Shown piece by piece: positions 44,688 to 53,459 of a stretch of DNA of 64,000 nucleotides. The stretch is from Alphaproteobacteria bacterium (GTDB lineage Bacteria; Pseudomonadota; Alphaproteobacteria; Micropepsales; Micropepsaceae). The translations under genes and the position numbers were made by a program. Under the pieces are notes generated by a model. The model searched no databases. It was not told where the DNA came from and saw only the letters and a program-made list of their open reading frames with translations. The stretch lies in contig JAJPHG010000031.1 of assembly GCA_021325375.1 (NCBI GenBank), positions 1 to 64,000 on the forward strand, read 5' to 3'. The number at the start of each line of letters is the position of its first letter. Within the stretch, counting starts at the first letter, position 1.

Positions 44688-45563
44688 ATGCACAATTTCT
44701 TCGACAACCGTGTCGTGCGGTTCCTGGTGCTGTTCGTGCTGACGCTCGTGGCGTATGCGGGCGCGGAGATCTATCCCGCGCTCGTCCTGCCCAGGATCGC
44801 CGTCGAGCAACGCGAGGCCTTCGCCATCGGCACGACGGTCGTCTCGGCCGCGGCCCTTCTTCTCATCTACGGGCTCTTCGTGCGGGTGATGGAGCATCGC
44901 CGGCCGGGCGAGCTTAAAGCCTCCCGCGCGCCCGCGAACCTGATCGCGGGCGCCGCGATCGGCATCGGGCTTTTCAGCAGCGTGATCGCGGCGCTGTCGC
45001 TGATGGGCGTGGCGCATGTCGGCGCGTTCAACGCTCATCAAAACCTGCTCTACGCCGCGAACATGGCGGTGCTGTCCGGCATCGGCGAGGAGCTGATCTT
45101 CCGCGGCGTCGTCTATCGCATCTTCGAGGAGATGTTCGGAAGCCTCACGGCCCTCTTCGTGTCGGCCGCGTTCTTCGGGCTCACGCATCTGGACAATCAC
45201 GGCGCCACGCTCACCAGCGCCGCGGCGATCGCGCTCGAGGCGGGCGTCCTCCTCGGCGTGTGCTACATGGCGGTGCGCAATCTCTGGCTTCCGATCGGGC
45301 TGCATTTCGGCTGGAACTTCGCCGAGAGCGGCATCTTCGGCAGCATCGTCTCGGGCAACGCGTTCAAGGGCATGTTCGCGACGACGATGACGGGGCCGGA
45401 GCTGCTCACCGGCGGCGCGTTCGGGCCGGAGGCATCCGTTGTCGCGGTCGCGATCTGCGGAACCGCGGCGCTGGTGATCCTTAGCGTCGCGCTTCGCCGC
45501 GGAGAATGGAAAGCGCTGCGCCTGACGATCAACGATCGCGCAAGCGCGCCCGCCGCCGCTTAG
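44688..45563 (+). CDS. CPBP (CAAX/Abi-type) intramembrane metalloprotease, copy 2
   Basis: A 291-residue polytopic protein with CPBP motifs EELIFRGVVYRIFEE, FGLTHLDNHGA and LWLPIGLHFGWNFAES. It is closely related to copy 1 at 11084-11971. The paralogues share the order of domains and the upstream aspartic protease/PDZ partner. The preceding GGAGGGGCG gives a strong ribosome-binding site. Its substrate is unknown. Confidence 0.87.
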   Translation: MHNFFDNRVVRFLVLFVLTLVAYAGAEIYPALVLPRIAVEQREAFAIGTTVVSAAALLLIYGLFVRVMEHRRPGELKASRAPANLIAGAAIGIGLFSSVIAALSLMGVAHVGAFNAHQNLLYAANMAVLSGIGEELIFRGVVYRIFEEMFGSLTALFVSAAFFGLTHLDNHGATLTSAAAIALEAGVLLGVCYMAVRNLWLPIGLHFGWNFAESGIFGSIVSGNAFKGMFATTMTGPELLTGGAFGPEASVVAVAICGTAALVILSVALRRGEWKALRLTINDRASAPAAA

Positions 45564-45828
45564 CCTATCGTTCCCATTACGTTCCGCGTACGGCACGCTT
45601 GTCGCGCGCGGGTACGAAGAACCACGCCGACAAAGTTTGCGACAGGCTCCGGTTAATGAAGCGGAAGTATCATATCTCGTATTCTCACGCGTTGAATTCA
45701 TTGCGAAAAATCGCTCGAAAAATCCGCATATCGCTAAAATTCTCTCGAACTTGGCTACGAGCATTTCATTTCTGGATGCGAAGATTTCCTGGTCAGGGAC
45801 CTTTTTTCTTTCTGCTGGGAGACTTCCT
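45564..45828. other. intergenic upstream of the pilin gene
   Basis: 265 bases, AT-richer than the flanks, with no supported gene. It probably holds the promoter of the Flp pilin gene; I could not fix -35/-10 boxes. Confidence 0.4.
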
Positions 45829-45990
45829 ATGAAAACGATTGCTCGCTTCCTCGCCAACGAAGACGGCGCCACCGCCATTGAATACGGCCTGATCGCCGCC
45901 CTCATTGCCGTCGTCGTCATCGGCGCGGTAACCGCAGTGGGCACCAACCTGTCGTCGACGTTCACCAACGTCTCGACGTCGGTGAAGTAA
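45829..45990 (+). CDS. Flp/Fap-type pilin
   Basis: A 53-residue type IVb pilin: MKTIARFLANEDGATAIEYG with the prepilin cleavage region and the conserved E-Y, followed by the hydrophobic helix LIAALIAVVVIGAVTAVG and a short tail. Flp pilins form Tad-type adhesive pili. No cpaA/TadV peptidase or tad secretion genes occur in the window, so the assembly machinery must be elsewhere. The GGGAGA ribosome-binding site is clear. Confidence 0.9.
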   Translation: MKTIARFLANEDGATAIEYGLIAALIAVVVIGAVTAVGTNLSSTFTNVSTSVK

Positions 45991-46006
45991 GACGTAAGTT
46001 GAGACA

Positions 46007-46034
46007 GGACCGGGCGACCTCCGCCGCCCGGTCC
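46007..46034. terminator. shared bidirectional terminator hairpin
   Basis: GGACCGGGCG and CGCCCGGTCC form a perfect 10-bp stem with an 8-base loop, between the convergent pilin and MarR genes. There is no long T-run, so it may act as a Rho-independent-like hairpin for both strands or as a barrier. Confidence 0.5.
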
Positions 46035-46036
46035 TC

Positions 46037-46450
46037 TCACTCCAGGCGCATCTGCTTGAGCCGGCGCACGATGTCGGCGAACTGCTTCCTGCGCTTGGCG
46101 AGCTGATCGAGATGGGCGGCGACGAGCCTGCCCAGAAGCGCGCGGCCCTCTGCCGACAGCGAGACGTGCACGTTGCGCCGGTTCGCATCCGACCGCTCGC
46201 GCTCCACGAGCCCCATCGCGCTCAGCCTGTCGACGAGCTGCACCGTCGCATTGGGCTTGAGCAGCATCTCCTGCGCCAGGTCGCCGAGCGCGACGCCGCC
46301 CTCTTCCGCGGCCCCGATCGCGAGCAGCGTCTGATATTGCTGCGAGGTGACGCCCGTGCCGCTGGTCGCTTCCTCGCTGTAGGTGAGGAATTTGCGTAGC
46401 GCGCTGCGGAATCCGGCCAACGCCCGGATCGTGTCCTGGTCTATATTCAT
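46037..46450 (-). CDS. MarR-family transcriptional regulator
   Basis: A 137-residue MarR-type regulator with the winged helix VALGDLAQEMLLKPNATVQL, then VDRLSAMGLVERERSDANRR (the DxRxxx wing is present), and a C-terminal dimer helix (RLVAAHLDQLAKRRKQFADI). It normally represses its own or neighbouring genes and responds to small ligands. The start with Met before NIDQD is chosen; an in-frame Met eight codons earlier is possible. Confidence 0.88.
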   Translation of the reverse strand: MNIDQDTIRALAGFRSALRKFLTYSEEATSGTGVTSQQYQTLLAIGAAEEGGVALGDLAQEMLLKPNATVQLVDRLSAMGLVERERSDANRRNVHVSLSAEGRALLGRLVAAHLDQLAKRRKQFADIVRRLKQMRLE

Positions 46451-46880
46451 CCGTCCTCGGCCTTGGCGCTGCACACCGGCCCGAACCCAACGCGCGACGC
46501 TCCCCAGCGTTGCACGTCTCGGCCACGGCGAAACCGCGTTGTTCCCGACTCGAATCTAACGCTCCCCGCCGCGCTTGGCGAGACGGTTCAAGCGCTGGAG
46601 GAACAACCGCGCCGAACCCCAACCGCTTGATCGTTGAATTCGCGTTCGCAGCGCGTTTCGCCTCCAAACCGTCCGCCTGCCCAATCGAACCTCGACTTTC
46701 GAGGAGACACTCCTCTCATTGCTTGAACCTCCGTTCTCGATCGCCGCTCTTCTGTACAGAAGAGATGCCGAAATCGACGCGTGCCGCGCACGCGTTCGAA
46801 TGACACTTCCCGCGGAAGATGGGGCGCGCCGGCGGCATTTCAAGTGCTAGTTGTGAAATTTAATCTTGCAGTTTTTACGT
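46451..46880. other. intergenic, nothing supported
   Basis: About 430 bases without a convincing gene. Open frames on both strands give unstructured Arg-rich translations. Confidence 0.4.
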
Positions 46881-47160
46881 TCAGCGGCTCGCCGGCGAAA
46901 TTCCCGCACGCGGCGGCAGCACGTCCGGCGTCTGGATGTCCCATGCCAGCCCCAGCCGCTCCAGCAGCCTGATGAAGCCGAAGCCGATGTCGATCTGTCC
47001 GGGATAGAGCCCATGCCGCGCGGATGCCGGGAAGGCGTGATGATTGTTGTGCCAGCTCTCGCCCATCGAGGGCAGCGCCGCCCAAGGCACGTTGTGCGCC
47101 TGCACCGCACCCTCGTCGACGATCCAGTTCTGCGGCCCGATCGAGAACCGCTCTATGCTC
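46881..47160 (-). pseudogene. C-terminal remnant of an acyl-CoA/fatty-acid desaturase
   Basis: The minus strand reads SIGPQNWIVDEGAVQAHNVP, then WAALPSMGESWHNNHHAFPA, SARHGLYPGQIDIGFGFIRL and LERLGLAWDIQTP. This is the conserved C-terminal end of membrane desaturases, including the last histidine box HNNHH. The rest of the enzyme (about two-thirds, with the first histidine boxes) is missing. The similarity stops near 47160, just where the BECR-like gene begins, so a deletion or insertion removed the 5' part. It cannot encode an active enzyme. Confidence 0.75.
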
Positions 47161-47183
47161 TCTCGCGAAGCGGGGAGGAAGCG

Positions 47184-47594
47184 ATGCCGAAGCCGACCAA
47201 GTGGATTTTACCGTTTGCCGTCGTCGCCGCCGCGATCCTGGGCTGGATCCTCGCCGGCAACGGCGTGAATCCGGCGAAGCAGGGCGCGGCGGCGGAGCCT
47301 GCAGCACAAATTATCTGGTCGCGCGGTCACGATGGCGCGAGCGCGAACGCGCAGGAGCATTGGGAGAAGCACGGCGCAGACTTTCCCGAAATCCATAGCG
47401 CGCAGGACTACGAACGTGCCGCGCAAAGGTTCGTTACCGCGCCACCATCCGGCACGTTGATCAAGCACCGCACCAACGGCGACACGTTGTTCTACGATCC
47501 CGCGACCAATACCTTCGCCGTCGTTGATCGCGCCGGCGAGCCGCGCACCTTCTTCCGGCCGAACAGCGGCCGCGCCTATTGGGATCGTCAATGA
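47184..47594 (+). CDS. membrane-anchored BECR-fold (barnase-EndoU-ColicinE5-RelE-like) nuclease domain protein
   Basis: A 136-residue protein with an N-terminal membrane anchor or signal (WILPFAVVAAAILGWILAG). Its C-terminal half reads HWEKHGADFPEIHSAQDYER, GTLIKHRTNGDTLFYDPATN, TFAVVDRAGEPRTFFRPNSG, the pattern of phage/toxin nuclease domains of the BECR fold (H-x-x-K-H, ... D-x-x-x-Y, ... RTFF-P). Such domains occur at the tips of CDI and polymorphic toxins and as small stand-alone proteins. The gene overlaps the next by four bases (ATGA). Activity is inferred from the pattern. Confidence 0.6.
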   Translation: MPKPTKWILPFAVVAAAILGWILAGNGVNPAKQGAAAEPAAQIIWSRGHDGASANAQEHWEKHGADFPEIHSAQDYERAAQRFVTAPPSGTLIKHRTNGDTLFYDPATNTFAVVDRAGEPRTFFRPNSGRAYWDRQ

Positions 47595-47791
47595 CGGTAG
47601 AGCATCCCCTGCCCTGTCCCTGTTGCGGATCGAAGGTCTTGCGCGAATGCGGCGCGTTCGAGATCTGTCCGGTCTGCGGTTGGGAAGACGATCCGGCGCA
47701 GTCCGCCGATCCCGGCTTCGCCGGCGGCGCGAACGAACTGAGCCTCGATGCGGCACGCAAGGCGTGGCAAGCGCGCCCTACTCCACCGTGA
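47591..47791 (+). CDS. CPCC cysteine-rich small protein
   Basis: A 66-residue protein with CPCC (residues 9-12) and CPVC at about 26-29, then GWEDDPAQSADPGFAGGAN and LSLDAARKAW. This matches the Cys_rich_CPCC family. It probably binds zinc. Its start overlaps the stop of the BECR-like gene by four bases, so they are translationally coupled, the arrangement of a toxin-antidote or toxin-immunity pair. Its last bases overlap the convergent glmS gene by 14. Confidence 0.72.
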   Translation: MTVEHPLPCPCCGSKVLRECGAFEICPVCGWEDDPAQSADPGFAGGANELSLDAARKAWQARPTPP

Positions 47792-49607
47792 CGCTCTTCG
47801 CCAGGTTGCGCGGCTGGTCGACGTCGGAGCCTTTGGCGATCGCCGCGTAGTAGGCCAGGAGCTGCGCCGGGATCGCATAGAGGATCGGCGCGATGAAGGC
47901 GTCGGCGTCGGGCACCTCGATCTTCGCCCACGCATCGGTGCCGGCACGATCAAGCCCCGCGCGCTCCGAGATCAACAGCACCTTGCCGCCGCGCGCCATG
48001 ACCTCCTGCATGTTGGAGACGGTCTTCTCGAAGAAGCCGTCATGCGGCGCCATAACGATCACCGGCACGTTCTCGTCGATCAGCGCGATCGGGCCGTGCT
48101 TCATCTCGCCCGCCGCGTAGCCTTCGGCGTGGACGTAGGAAATCTCCTTGAGCTTCAGCGCGCCTTCGAGCGCCAGCGGGAAGCTCGGGCCGCGGCCGAG
48201 ATAGAGCACGTCGCGCGCCTTGGCGACCTCCTGCCCCAGCGCCTCGATCTTCGCTTCCGATTTGAGGAACTCGACGATGTGCCGCGGGATCTCGAGCAGC
48301 GCGGTGCACAGCCGCTTCTCGTCTTCCGCGCTCAGCTTGCCGCGTCCGCGTCCCGCGGCGATCGCGAGCGCGGCAAGGGCCGCGAGCTGACAGGTGAACG
48401 CCTTGGTCGAGGCAACGCCGATCTCGGGCCCGGCGAAGATCGGCAGCACGATGTCGGCCTCGCGCGCGATCGAGCTTTCCACGACGTTGACGAGCGCCAG
48501 CGTCGTCTGACCGTTGGCCTTGGCGTCGCGCAAGGCCGCGAGCGTGTCCGCCGTCTCGCCCGATTGCGAGATGAAGAGCGCGGCGCCGCCTTCGGGATAC
48601 ACCGGATCGCGGTAGCGCAGTTCCGACGCGAAATCGATCTCCACCGGCAGGCGCGCCAGCTTCTCGAACCAGTACTTGCCGACGAGGCCCGCATAATACG
48701 CCGTGCCGCAGGCCGAGATCGTCAGGCGGGTCGCGCTCGCGAGAACCTTCGAAAGCTTGTCGTTATCGAGGGCGACGTTCGGACCCGCGGCGTCGAGATA
48801 ATGCGCGAGCGTGTGGCCGATGACCTCGGGTTGCTCGTGGATCTCTTTCGCCATGAAATGGCGGTGGCCCGCCTTGTCGACCAGCGCCGACGACGCGTTG
48901 GTGATCACGACCTCGCGGTTCGCGGGCCGTCCCTTGGCATCGAAGATCGAAACCTGGTTGCCGCGCACGATCGCGACGTCGCCATCCTCCAGATACGCCA
49001 CGCGGTTGGTGAAGGGCGCCAAGGCAAAAGCATCCGAGCCCAGATACGCCTCGTGCTCGCCATAGCCGACCGCGAGCGGGCTTCCCTTGCGCGCGCCGAT
49101 CAGAAGCGACTCCTCGCCGCGGAAGATCATCGCCAGCGAATAGGCGCCGGTCAGTCGGCGCACCGCCTCCTGCGCGGCGTCCTCGGGCGCAAGACCCTGA
49201 TCGAGGTAGTCCGAGATCAGATGGACGGCGACCTCGCTGTCGGTCTCGGATTCGAATTTGTGTCCTTTGGCCAGGAGCTCCGAGCGCAAGTCGCGGAAGT
49301 TCTCGATGATGCCGTTGTGGACGATGGCGACGCGCGCATTGGCGTGCGGATGCGCGTTGATCACCGTCGGCGCGCCATGCGTCGCCCAGCGCGTGTGGCC
49401 GATGCCGGTGCGGCCGGGAAGCGGCTCATCGCGCAGCACCGCGTCGAGGCGGCTGAGCTTGCCCGGCGAGCGGCGGCGCTCGATGCGGCCGTCGACCAGG
49501 GTCGCGATGCCGGCGGAATCGTAGCCGCGATATTCCAGCCGCTTGAGCGCCTCCAGGATGACCGGCGCCACCTCCTGCGTGCCCGCGATGCCGACGATGC
49601 CGCACAT
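47778..49607 (-). CDS. glmS: glutamine-fructose-6-phosphate aminotransferase GlmS
   Basis: A 609-residue enzyme making glucosamine-6-phosphate from fructose-6-phosphate and glutamine, the first step of UDP-GlcNAc synthesis for peptidoglycan and LPS. It has the catalytic Cys2 (MCGIVG), the glutaminase domain with HTRWATHG and HNGIIEN, and two SIS domains (SACGTAYYAG, SQSGETADTL, GRGPSFPLALEGALKLKEIS). The C-terminal DQPRNLAKSVTVE is canonical. glmU follows upstream on the same strand, about 105 bases away. Confidence 0.97.
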   Translation of the reverse strand: MCGIVGIAGTQEVAPVILEALKRLEYRGYDSAGIATLVDGRIERRRSPGKLSRLDAVLRDEPLPGRTGIGHTRWATHGAPTVINAHPHANARVAIVHNGIIENFRDLRSELLAKGHKFESETDSEVAVHLISDYLDQGLAPEDAAQEAVRRLTGAYSLAMIFRGEESLLIGARKGSPLAVGYGEHEAYLGSDAFALAPFTNRVAYLEDGDVAIVRGNQVSIFDAKGRPANREVVITNASSALVDKAGHRHFMAKEIHEQPEVIGHTLAHYLDAAGPNVALDNDKLSKVLASATRLTISACGTAYYAGLVGKYWFEKLARLPVEIDFASELRYRDPVYPEGGAALFISQSGETADTLAALRDAKANGQTTLALVNVVESSIAREADIVLPIFAGPEIGVASTKAFTCQLAALAALAIAAGRGRGKLSAEDEKRLCTALLEIPRHIVEFLKSEAKIEALGQEVAKARDVLYLGRGPSFPLALEGALKLKEISYVHAEGYAAGEMKHGPIALIDENVPVIVMAPHDGFFEKTVSNMQEVMARGGKVLLISERAGLDRAGTDAWAKIEVPDADAFIAPILYAIPAQLLAYYAAIAKGSDVDQPRNLAKSVTVE

Positions 49608-49622
49608 GCCTTTCCATCCCTT

Positions 49623-49705
49623 TCGTCATGGTCGCCCCTGAGGCGGCCATCCAGTTCATCAGCGCGCTCCACTCTGGGTGGCCGGGTCAAGCCCGGCCAT
49701 GACGA
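49623..49705. repeat. REP-like inverted repeat between glmS and glmU
   Basis: TCGTCATGG at 49623-49631 and CCATGACGA at 49697-49705 bracket a GC-rich spacer containing GGCCGGGTCAAGCCCGGCC, itself palindromic. This is the style of the short intergenic repeats common in alphaproteobacterial chromosomes. Confidence 0.55.
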
Positions 49706-49712
49706 GGGAGAA

Positions 49713-51047
49713 CTACTTCTTCGCCTTCCCGGCTTTCTTCCGTGTACGGAACTTCTCAGCCCAGCCCGCGACTTCCTTCTGCTCGGCGCGGGTCACCGCG
49801 AGCGCGTCCGCAGGGACGGGCTTGGTGATGACCGAGCCCGCGCCGACATAGGCGCCGTCGCCCACCGTCACCGGCGCCACCAGCGCGGTGTCCGAGCCGA
49901 TGAACGCGCCGGCGCCGATCGTCGTCCTGTGCTTGTCGAAGCCGTCATAGTTGCAGGTGATGGTGCCCGCGCCGATATTGGCGCCGTCACCGACCTCGGC
50001 ATCGCCCAGATAGGCCAGGTGATTGGCCTTCGTGCCGTTGCCGATCCTGGAGTTCTTCACCTCGACGAAATTGCCGATATGCGCGCCCTCGCCGATCACC
50101 GTGCCGGGACGCAGCCGCGCGTGCGGCCCCACGACGGCATCGCGCATCACTTCCGCGCCTTCCAGATGCGAGAACGCCTTGATCTCCGCCCCGCTGCGCA
50201 CGTGGACTGCGGAACCGAACACGACATAGGGCCCGATCTGCGCGTCCGCCTCGAGCACGGTGTCGTGGCTCAGATACACCGTCTCCGGCGCCGTCATGCC
50301 CACGCCGCCGGCAAGCGCCGCGGCGCGAAGGCGCTTCTGCATCTCGCGCTCCGCCTCGGCGAGCTCGGCGCGCGAGTTCACGCCCATCATGTCGCTCTCC
50401 TGCGCGAGCACCACGCAGCAGCGCACGCCTTCCTCCTTCGCGAGCGCCGGGATGTCGGTCAGATAGAATTCCTTCTGCGCATTGCCGTCCTTCAGCCCGG
50501 CGGCCCAGCGGAAGAAACTCTTCGCGTCCGCCGCCATGATCCCCGCATTGCAGAGATCGACCCTGCGCTCGGCCTCGTTCGCATCGCGATACTCCACGAT
50601 GCGGTCGAGGAACGGCTCGTGCGCGACGATCACCCGTCCATAGGCCGTGCTCGCGGAACGGAACGCGACGATCGCCATTCCGGACGTCTCCTGCGCCGCG
50701 AACGAGGCTTCCAACGTGCCGGGCAGGACCAGCGGCATGTCGCCGTACATCACCACGACCTGGCCGTCGAACGTGCCGAGCACCGTATGGGCGCAGCGCG
50801 CGGCATGGCCGGTGCCGAGCTGCCTGTCCTGGATCGCGGTCTCGGCGCCCTGCGCCTGGGCATAGGCGCGCACCTCGTCGCCGTCCGGCGCCGTCACCAC
50901 GACGATGACGGAGCATCCCGCGCCCCGCGCAGCCGCGATCACATGGCCCAGGATCGGGAGCCCCGCCACCATGTGCATCACTTTCGGCCGCGCGGATTTC
51001 ATCCGCGTGCCCATGCCCGCCGCCAGGATCACCGCTGCCCGTGCCAT
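49713..51047 (-). CDS. glmU: bifunctional UDP-N-acetylglucosamine pyrophosphorylase / glucosamine-1-P acetyltransferase GlmU
   Basis: A 444-residue bifunctional enzyme. The N-terminal uridyltransferase domain starts with AAVILAAGMGTRMKSARPKV (nucleotide loop) and includes VVMYGDMPLV. The C-terminal left-handed beta-helix has hexapeptide repeats and the acetyltransferase motifs NHLAYLGDAEVGDGANIGAG and ITCNYDGFDKHRT. It completes UDP-GlcNAc synthesis with GlmS next door. A lysine-rich tail closes the protein. Confidence 0.96.
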   Translation of the reverse strand: MARAAVILAAGMGTRMKSARPKVMHMVAGLPILGHVIAAARGAGCSVIVVVTAPDGDEVRAYAQAQGAETAIQDRQLGTGHAARCAHTVLGTFDGQVVVMYGDMPLVLPGTLEASFAAQETSGMAIVAFRSASTAYGRVIVAHEPFLDRIVEYRDANEAERRVDLCNAGIMAADAKSFFRWAAGLKDGNAQKEFYLTDIPALAKEEGVRCCVVLAQESDMMGVNSRAELAEAEREMQKRLRAAALAGGVGMTAPETVYLSHDTVLEADAQIGPYVVFGSAVHVRSGAEIKAFSHLEGAEVMRDAVVGPHARLRPGTVIGEGAHIGNFVEVKNSRIGNGTKANHLAYLGDAEVGDGANIGAGTITCNYDGFDKHRTTIGAGAFIGSDTALVAPVTVGDGAYVGAGSVITKPVPADALAVTRAEQKEVAGWAEKFRTRKKAGKAKK

Positions 51048-51134
51048 GATTTGCCGTAACCTACCGTAGAAAAAGGATGAAATGACGATTTGCGACGCTA
51101 TGTTGCGCGCCCCAGAATCTGTTACTCCCCACCC

Positions 51135-51797
51135 ATGAGTCCAGCCCTGATCTTCGACCTCGACGGGACGCTCGTCGATACCGCGCCCGACCTTCTGGGC
51201 GCGCTCAATGCCATCCTCATCGCCGAGGGCCGGCCGCCGGTCGACCACGCCGATCTGCGCCACCTGGTGGGCTTCGGCGCGCGCACGATGATGGCCGAAG
51301 CCTTCAAGATGACCGGCGCCGAGATGGATCCCGCGAGGCTCCCTGCGCTGATCGACGCCTATATCGCCCACTATCGAAAGCACATCGCGGTCGCGAGCCG
51401 CCCCTTCGCGCATGTCGAGGAGACGCTCGCGCTGCTCCAGGCACAGGGCGCGCGGCTCGGCGTGCTGACCAACAAGCCGCAGGAGCTGACCGACCTGCTG
51501 CTGCCCACGCTGCGGCTCGACAAATACTTCACCGCGATCCACGGCGCGGGACGCTACGGCTACAACAAGCCCGACGCGCGCGTCTTCCATCACGTCGTCG
51601 AAGAGCTCGGCGGCGGGAAGGCTGTGATGATCGGCGACAGCGCGACCGACGTCGCCACCGCGCGCGCGGCCGGCGTGCCGGTGATCCTCGTCTCGTTCGG
51701 CTACACGCCCGAGCCCGCCCGCACGCTCGGCGCCGACGCGGTCGTCGACGACTTCGCGCAGATTCCTGCGACGGCGGCGCGTTTGCTGAAGAACTAA
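51135..51797 (+). CDS. gph: phosphoglycolate phosphatase-like HAD hydrolase
   Basis: A 220-residue HAD-family phosphatase with motif I DLDGTLVDTAPDL (nucleophile D9, acid D11), motif II LTNKP, motif III near KP and motif IV MIGDSATDVATARAAG. The overall match is to Gph, which removes 2-phosphoglycolate. The Met at 51135 gives the natural N-terminus MSPALIFDLDGT; the longer frame is not needed. Exact substrate is inferred from similarity. Confidence 0.88.
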   Translation: MSPALIFDLDGTLVDTAPDLLGALNAILIAEGRPPVDHADLRHLVGFGARTMMAEAFKMTGAEMDPARLPALIDAYIAHYRKHIAVASRPFAHVEETLALLQAQGARLGVLTNKPQELTDLLLPTLRLDKYFTAIHGAGRYGYNKPDARVFHHVVEELGGGKAVMIGDSATDVATARAAGVPVILVSFGYTPEPARTLGADAVVDDFAQIPATAARLLKN

Positions 51798-51844
51798 CCG
51801 GCGCAATCAGAAAGGCGCGGTATCGGCGCTCGGGCTCGAGGGGC

Positions 51845-52222
51845 CTATTTCCGCACGAACACACACTGCAACAGGTCGTCGTCCCTTTGGATGTGATTGT
51901 TGTCGAGCAGCCTGAACGTGGTTGGCCGTCCCGAATTGCCGTAGACCGCGATGAGATTTCCGCCGCCGCTGACATATTTGACGTCCGTATGCACGAGGGC
52001 GCCGTTCATCGCGCCGCCGACGAGACGCACGGTTTCGACAGTGGACGTGAACACATATTGGGAGACCCCGCACGGGGTCCCGGGCATATTCGGATTCGGC
52101 GTGGATCCGGCAAACGCCCATGTGCCGAAAATCTTGTTGAAATCGGCGGCCGACGCTGTTTGGGCCGTGCCGAAAACCGCCGGAAAAAGAAGCATTGCCA
52201 GCAACAGGGTTGAGTTTTTCAA
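51845..52222 (-). CDS. small secreted protein of unknown function
   Basis: A 125-residue protein with a signal peptide ending TASA-AD. The mature 100 residues are beta-rich with two cysteines (PCGVSQYVF, LLQCVFVRK) that probably form a disulfide linking the two ends. No family is recognised. It is convergent with gph and divergent from the glycosyltransferase gene. Confidence 0.65.
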   Translation of the reverse strand: MKNSTLLLAMLLFPAVFGTAQTASAADFNKIFGTWAFAGSTPNPNMPGTPCGVSQYVFTSTVETVRLVGGAMNGALVHTDVKYVSGGGNLIAVYGNSGRPTTFRLLDNNHIQRDDDLLQCVFVRK

Positions 52223-52486
52223 TTGCGCTCCGGATTTGATGCCACCTACTCATAGGGAGGCGAAGGGACCCGGTCAAACTGCGGCGAAGCCGGTAGGGCG
52301 GTTTCATCCCGCGCGGCGGCGATCCCGGTCTCGATGTTGCAGTTGATTTGAGCGCTCCGACGATCCTCCCCGTAAGTGCGAGGGATGATCATTTGTTTTC
52401 GTCCGGTGAAACTTTCGACATGAACGACGGAACGGCGCGGCGGTTCGGTTCCACACGGAGCCGAACCTCGCGGGGACCGCGCCGTC

Positions 52487-53446
52487 ATGCCCACGCCCAA
52501 GATCGCTTTCCTGATCGCAGCCCATGAGGAGCCGCTTCTGCTGCGCCGCCTGGTGCTGTCGCTCGCGGCGCCCTGGGCGCGCTTCTTCGTGCATATCGAC
52601 AGGCGCGTGCCGGCGCGGCCCTTCGCCGAGGCGCTGTCGGGCATCGCCCATGTCGCCTTCATCCAGCCGCGCGTGAGCGTGCATTGGGGCGGCTGGAGCC
52701 AGATCGAGGCGACGCTGCTGTTGATGCGCCGCGCTTTGGCGCAGGACGAGACGCTCGCGCGCTTCGCGCTTCTGAGCGGCGCCTGCTATCCGCTCAGGAG
52801 CAATGAGGCGCTGCGCGATTTCCTGCTCTCGGGCGACGGCGAATATCTCAGCGCCGCGCCGATGCCCGACCTCGAGCACGACAAGCCGCTGACGCGCCTG
52901 ACGCGGTGGCACATCGAGGGAGGCTTAAGGGCCAGCGGCGCGAAGGCGAAGGCCATCCGTATACTGAACGACACCCTGCGCGCGCTGCCCGCGCGCGATC
53001 TCAGGGCCGGGCTGGACGGGCTCGCGCCTTATGCGGGGGGCAGTTGGTGGGTGCTCACGCGCGACGCCGTCGAGACGGTGCTCGACTGGACCGACAGGCG
53101 CCCGCGGCTCGCCGCGTTCCTGCGTCACACCCATTGCCCCGACGAGTGCTTCTTCCAGACCGTGCTCGCCAACGGCGCGCTTCGCGAGCGCCTCGCGCCC
53201 AGCCTCACCTTCACCGACTGGTCCGATCCGAACGAGCAGCCGCGGCTGATCCGCGACGGGCATCTGTCGCAGCTTCTCGGGCGCACCGGCGCGCCGTTCT
53301 TCGCGCGGAAATTCTCCTCCGCCAACGCGCATCTCCTCGACCGCATCGACGCGGTGCGCGGCATCGCGACCGCCTTGCCGGGACGCCGCATGAGCGAGCC
53401 CGAGCCGCTGATGGGATTTCAGCCGGGCTACGCCGCCACGCCCTGA
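52487..53446 (+). CDS. GT14 core-2/I-branching-type glycosyltransferase
   Basis: A 319-residue glycosyltransferase with the family-14 N-terminal signature KIAFLIAAHEEPLLLRRLVL, VSVHWGGWSQIEATLLLMRR and LLSGACYPLRS, and the C-terminal GGSWWVLTRDAVETVL plus HCPDECFFQTVLAN blocks. Bacterial members add beta-linked sugars to surface glycans. The acceptor is unknown. An inverted repeat (GGTTCGG/CCGAACC) precedes the gene at about 52442-52468. There are no neighbouring polysaccharide genes. Confidence 0.88.
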   Translation: MPTPKIAFLIAAHEEPLLLRRLVLSLAAPWARFFVHIDRRVPARPFAEALSGIAHVAFIQPRVSVHWGGWSQIEATLLLMRRALAQDETLARFALLSGACYPLRSNEALRDFLLSGDGEYLSAAPMPDLEHDKPLTRLTRWHIEGGLRASGAKAKAIRILNDTLRALPARDLRAGLDGLAPYAGGSWWVLTRDAVETVLDWTDRRPRLAAFLRHTHCPDECFFQTVLANGALRERLAPSLTFTDWSDPNEQPRLIRDGHLSQLLGRTGAPFFARKFSSANAHLLDRIDAVRGIATALPGRRMSEPEPLMGFQPGYAATP

Positions 53447-53459
53447 GGGGTGCGAAACA

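Noticed and set aside
41931..46667. 1578-codon open frame on the minus strand
   Set aside because: Only its 3' part (the binding protein, from 42776) is real. The rest is antisense to the aspartic protease and CAAX protease genes.
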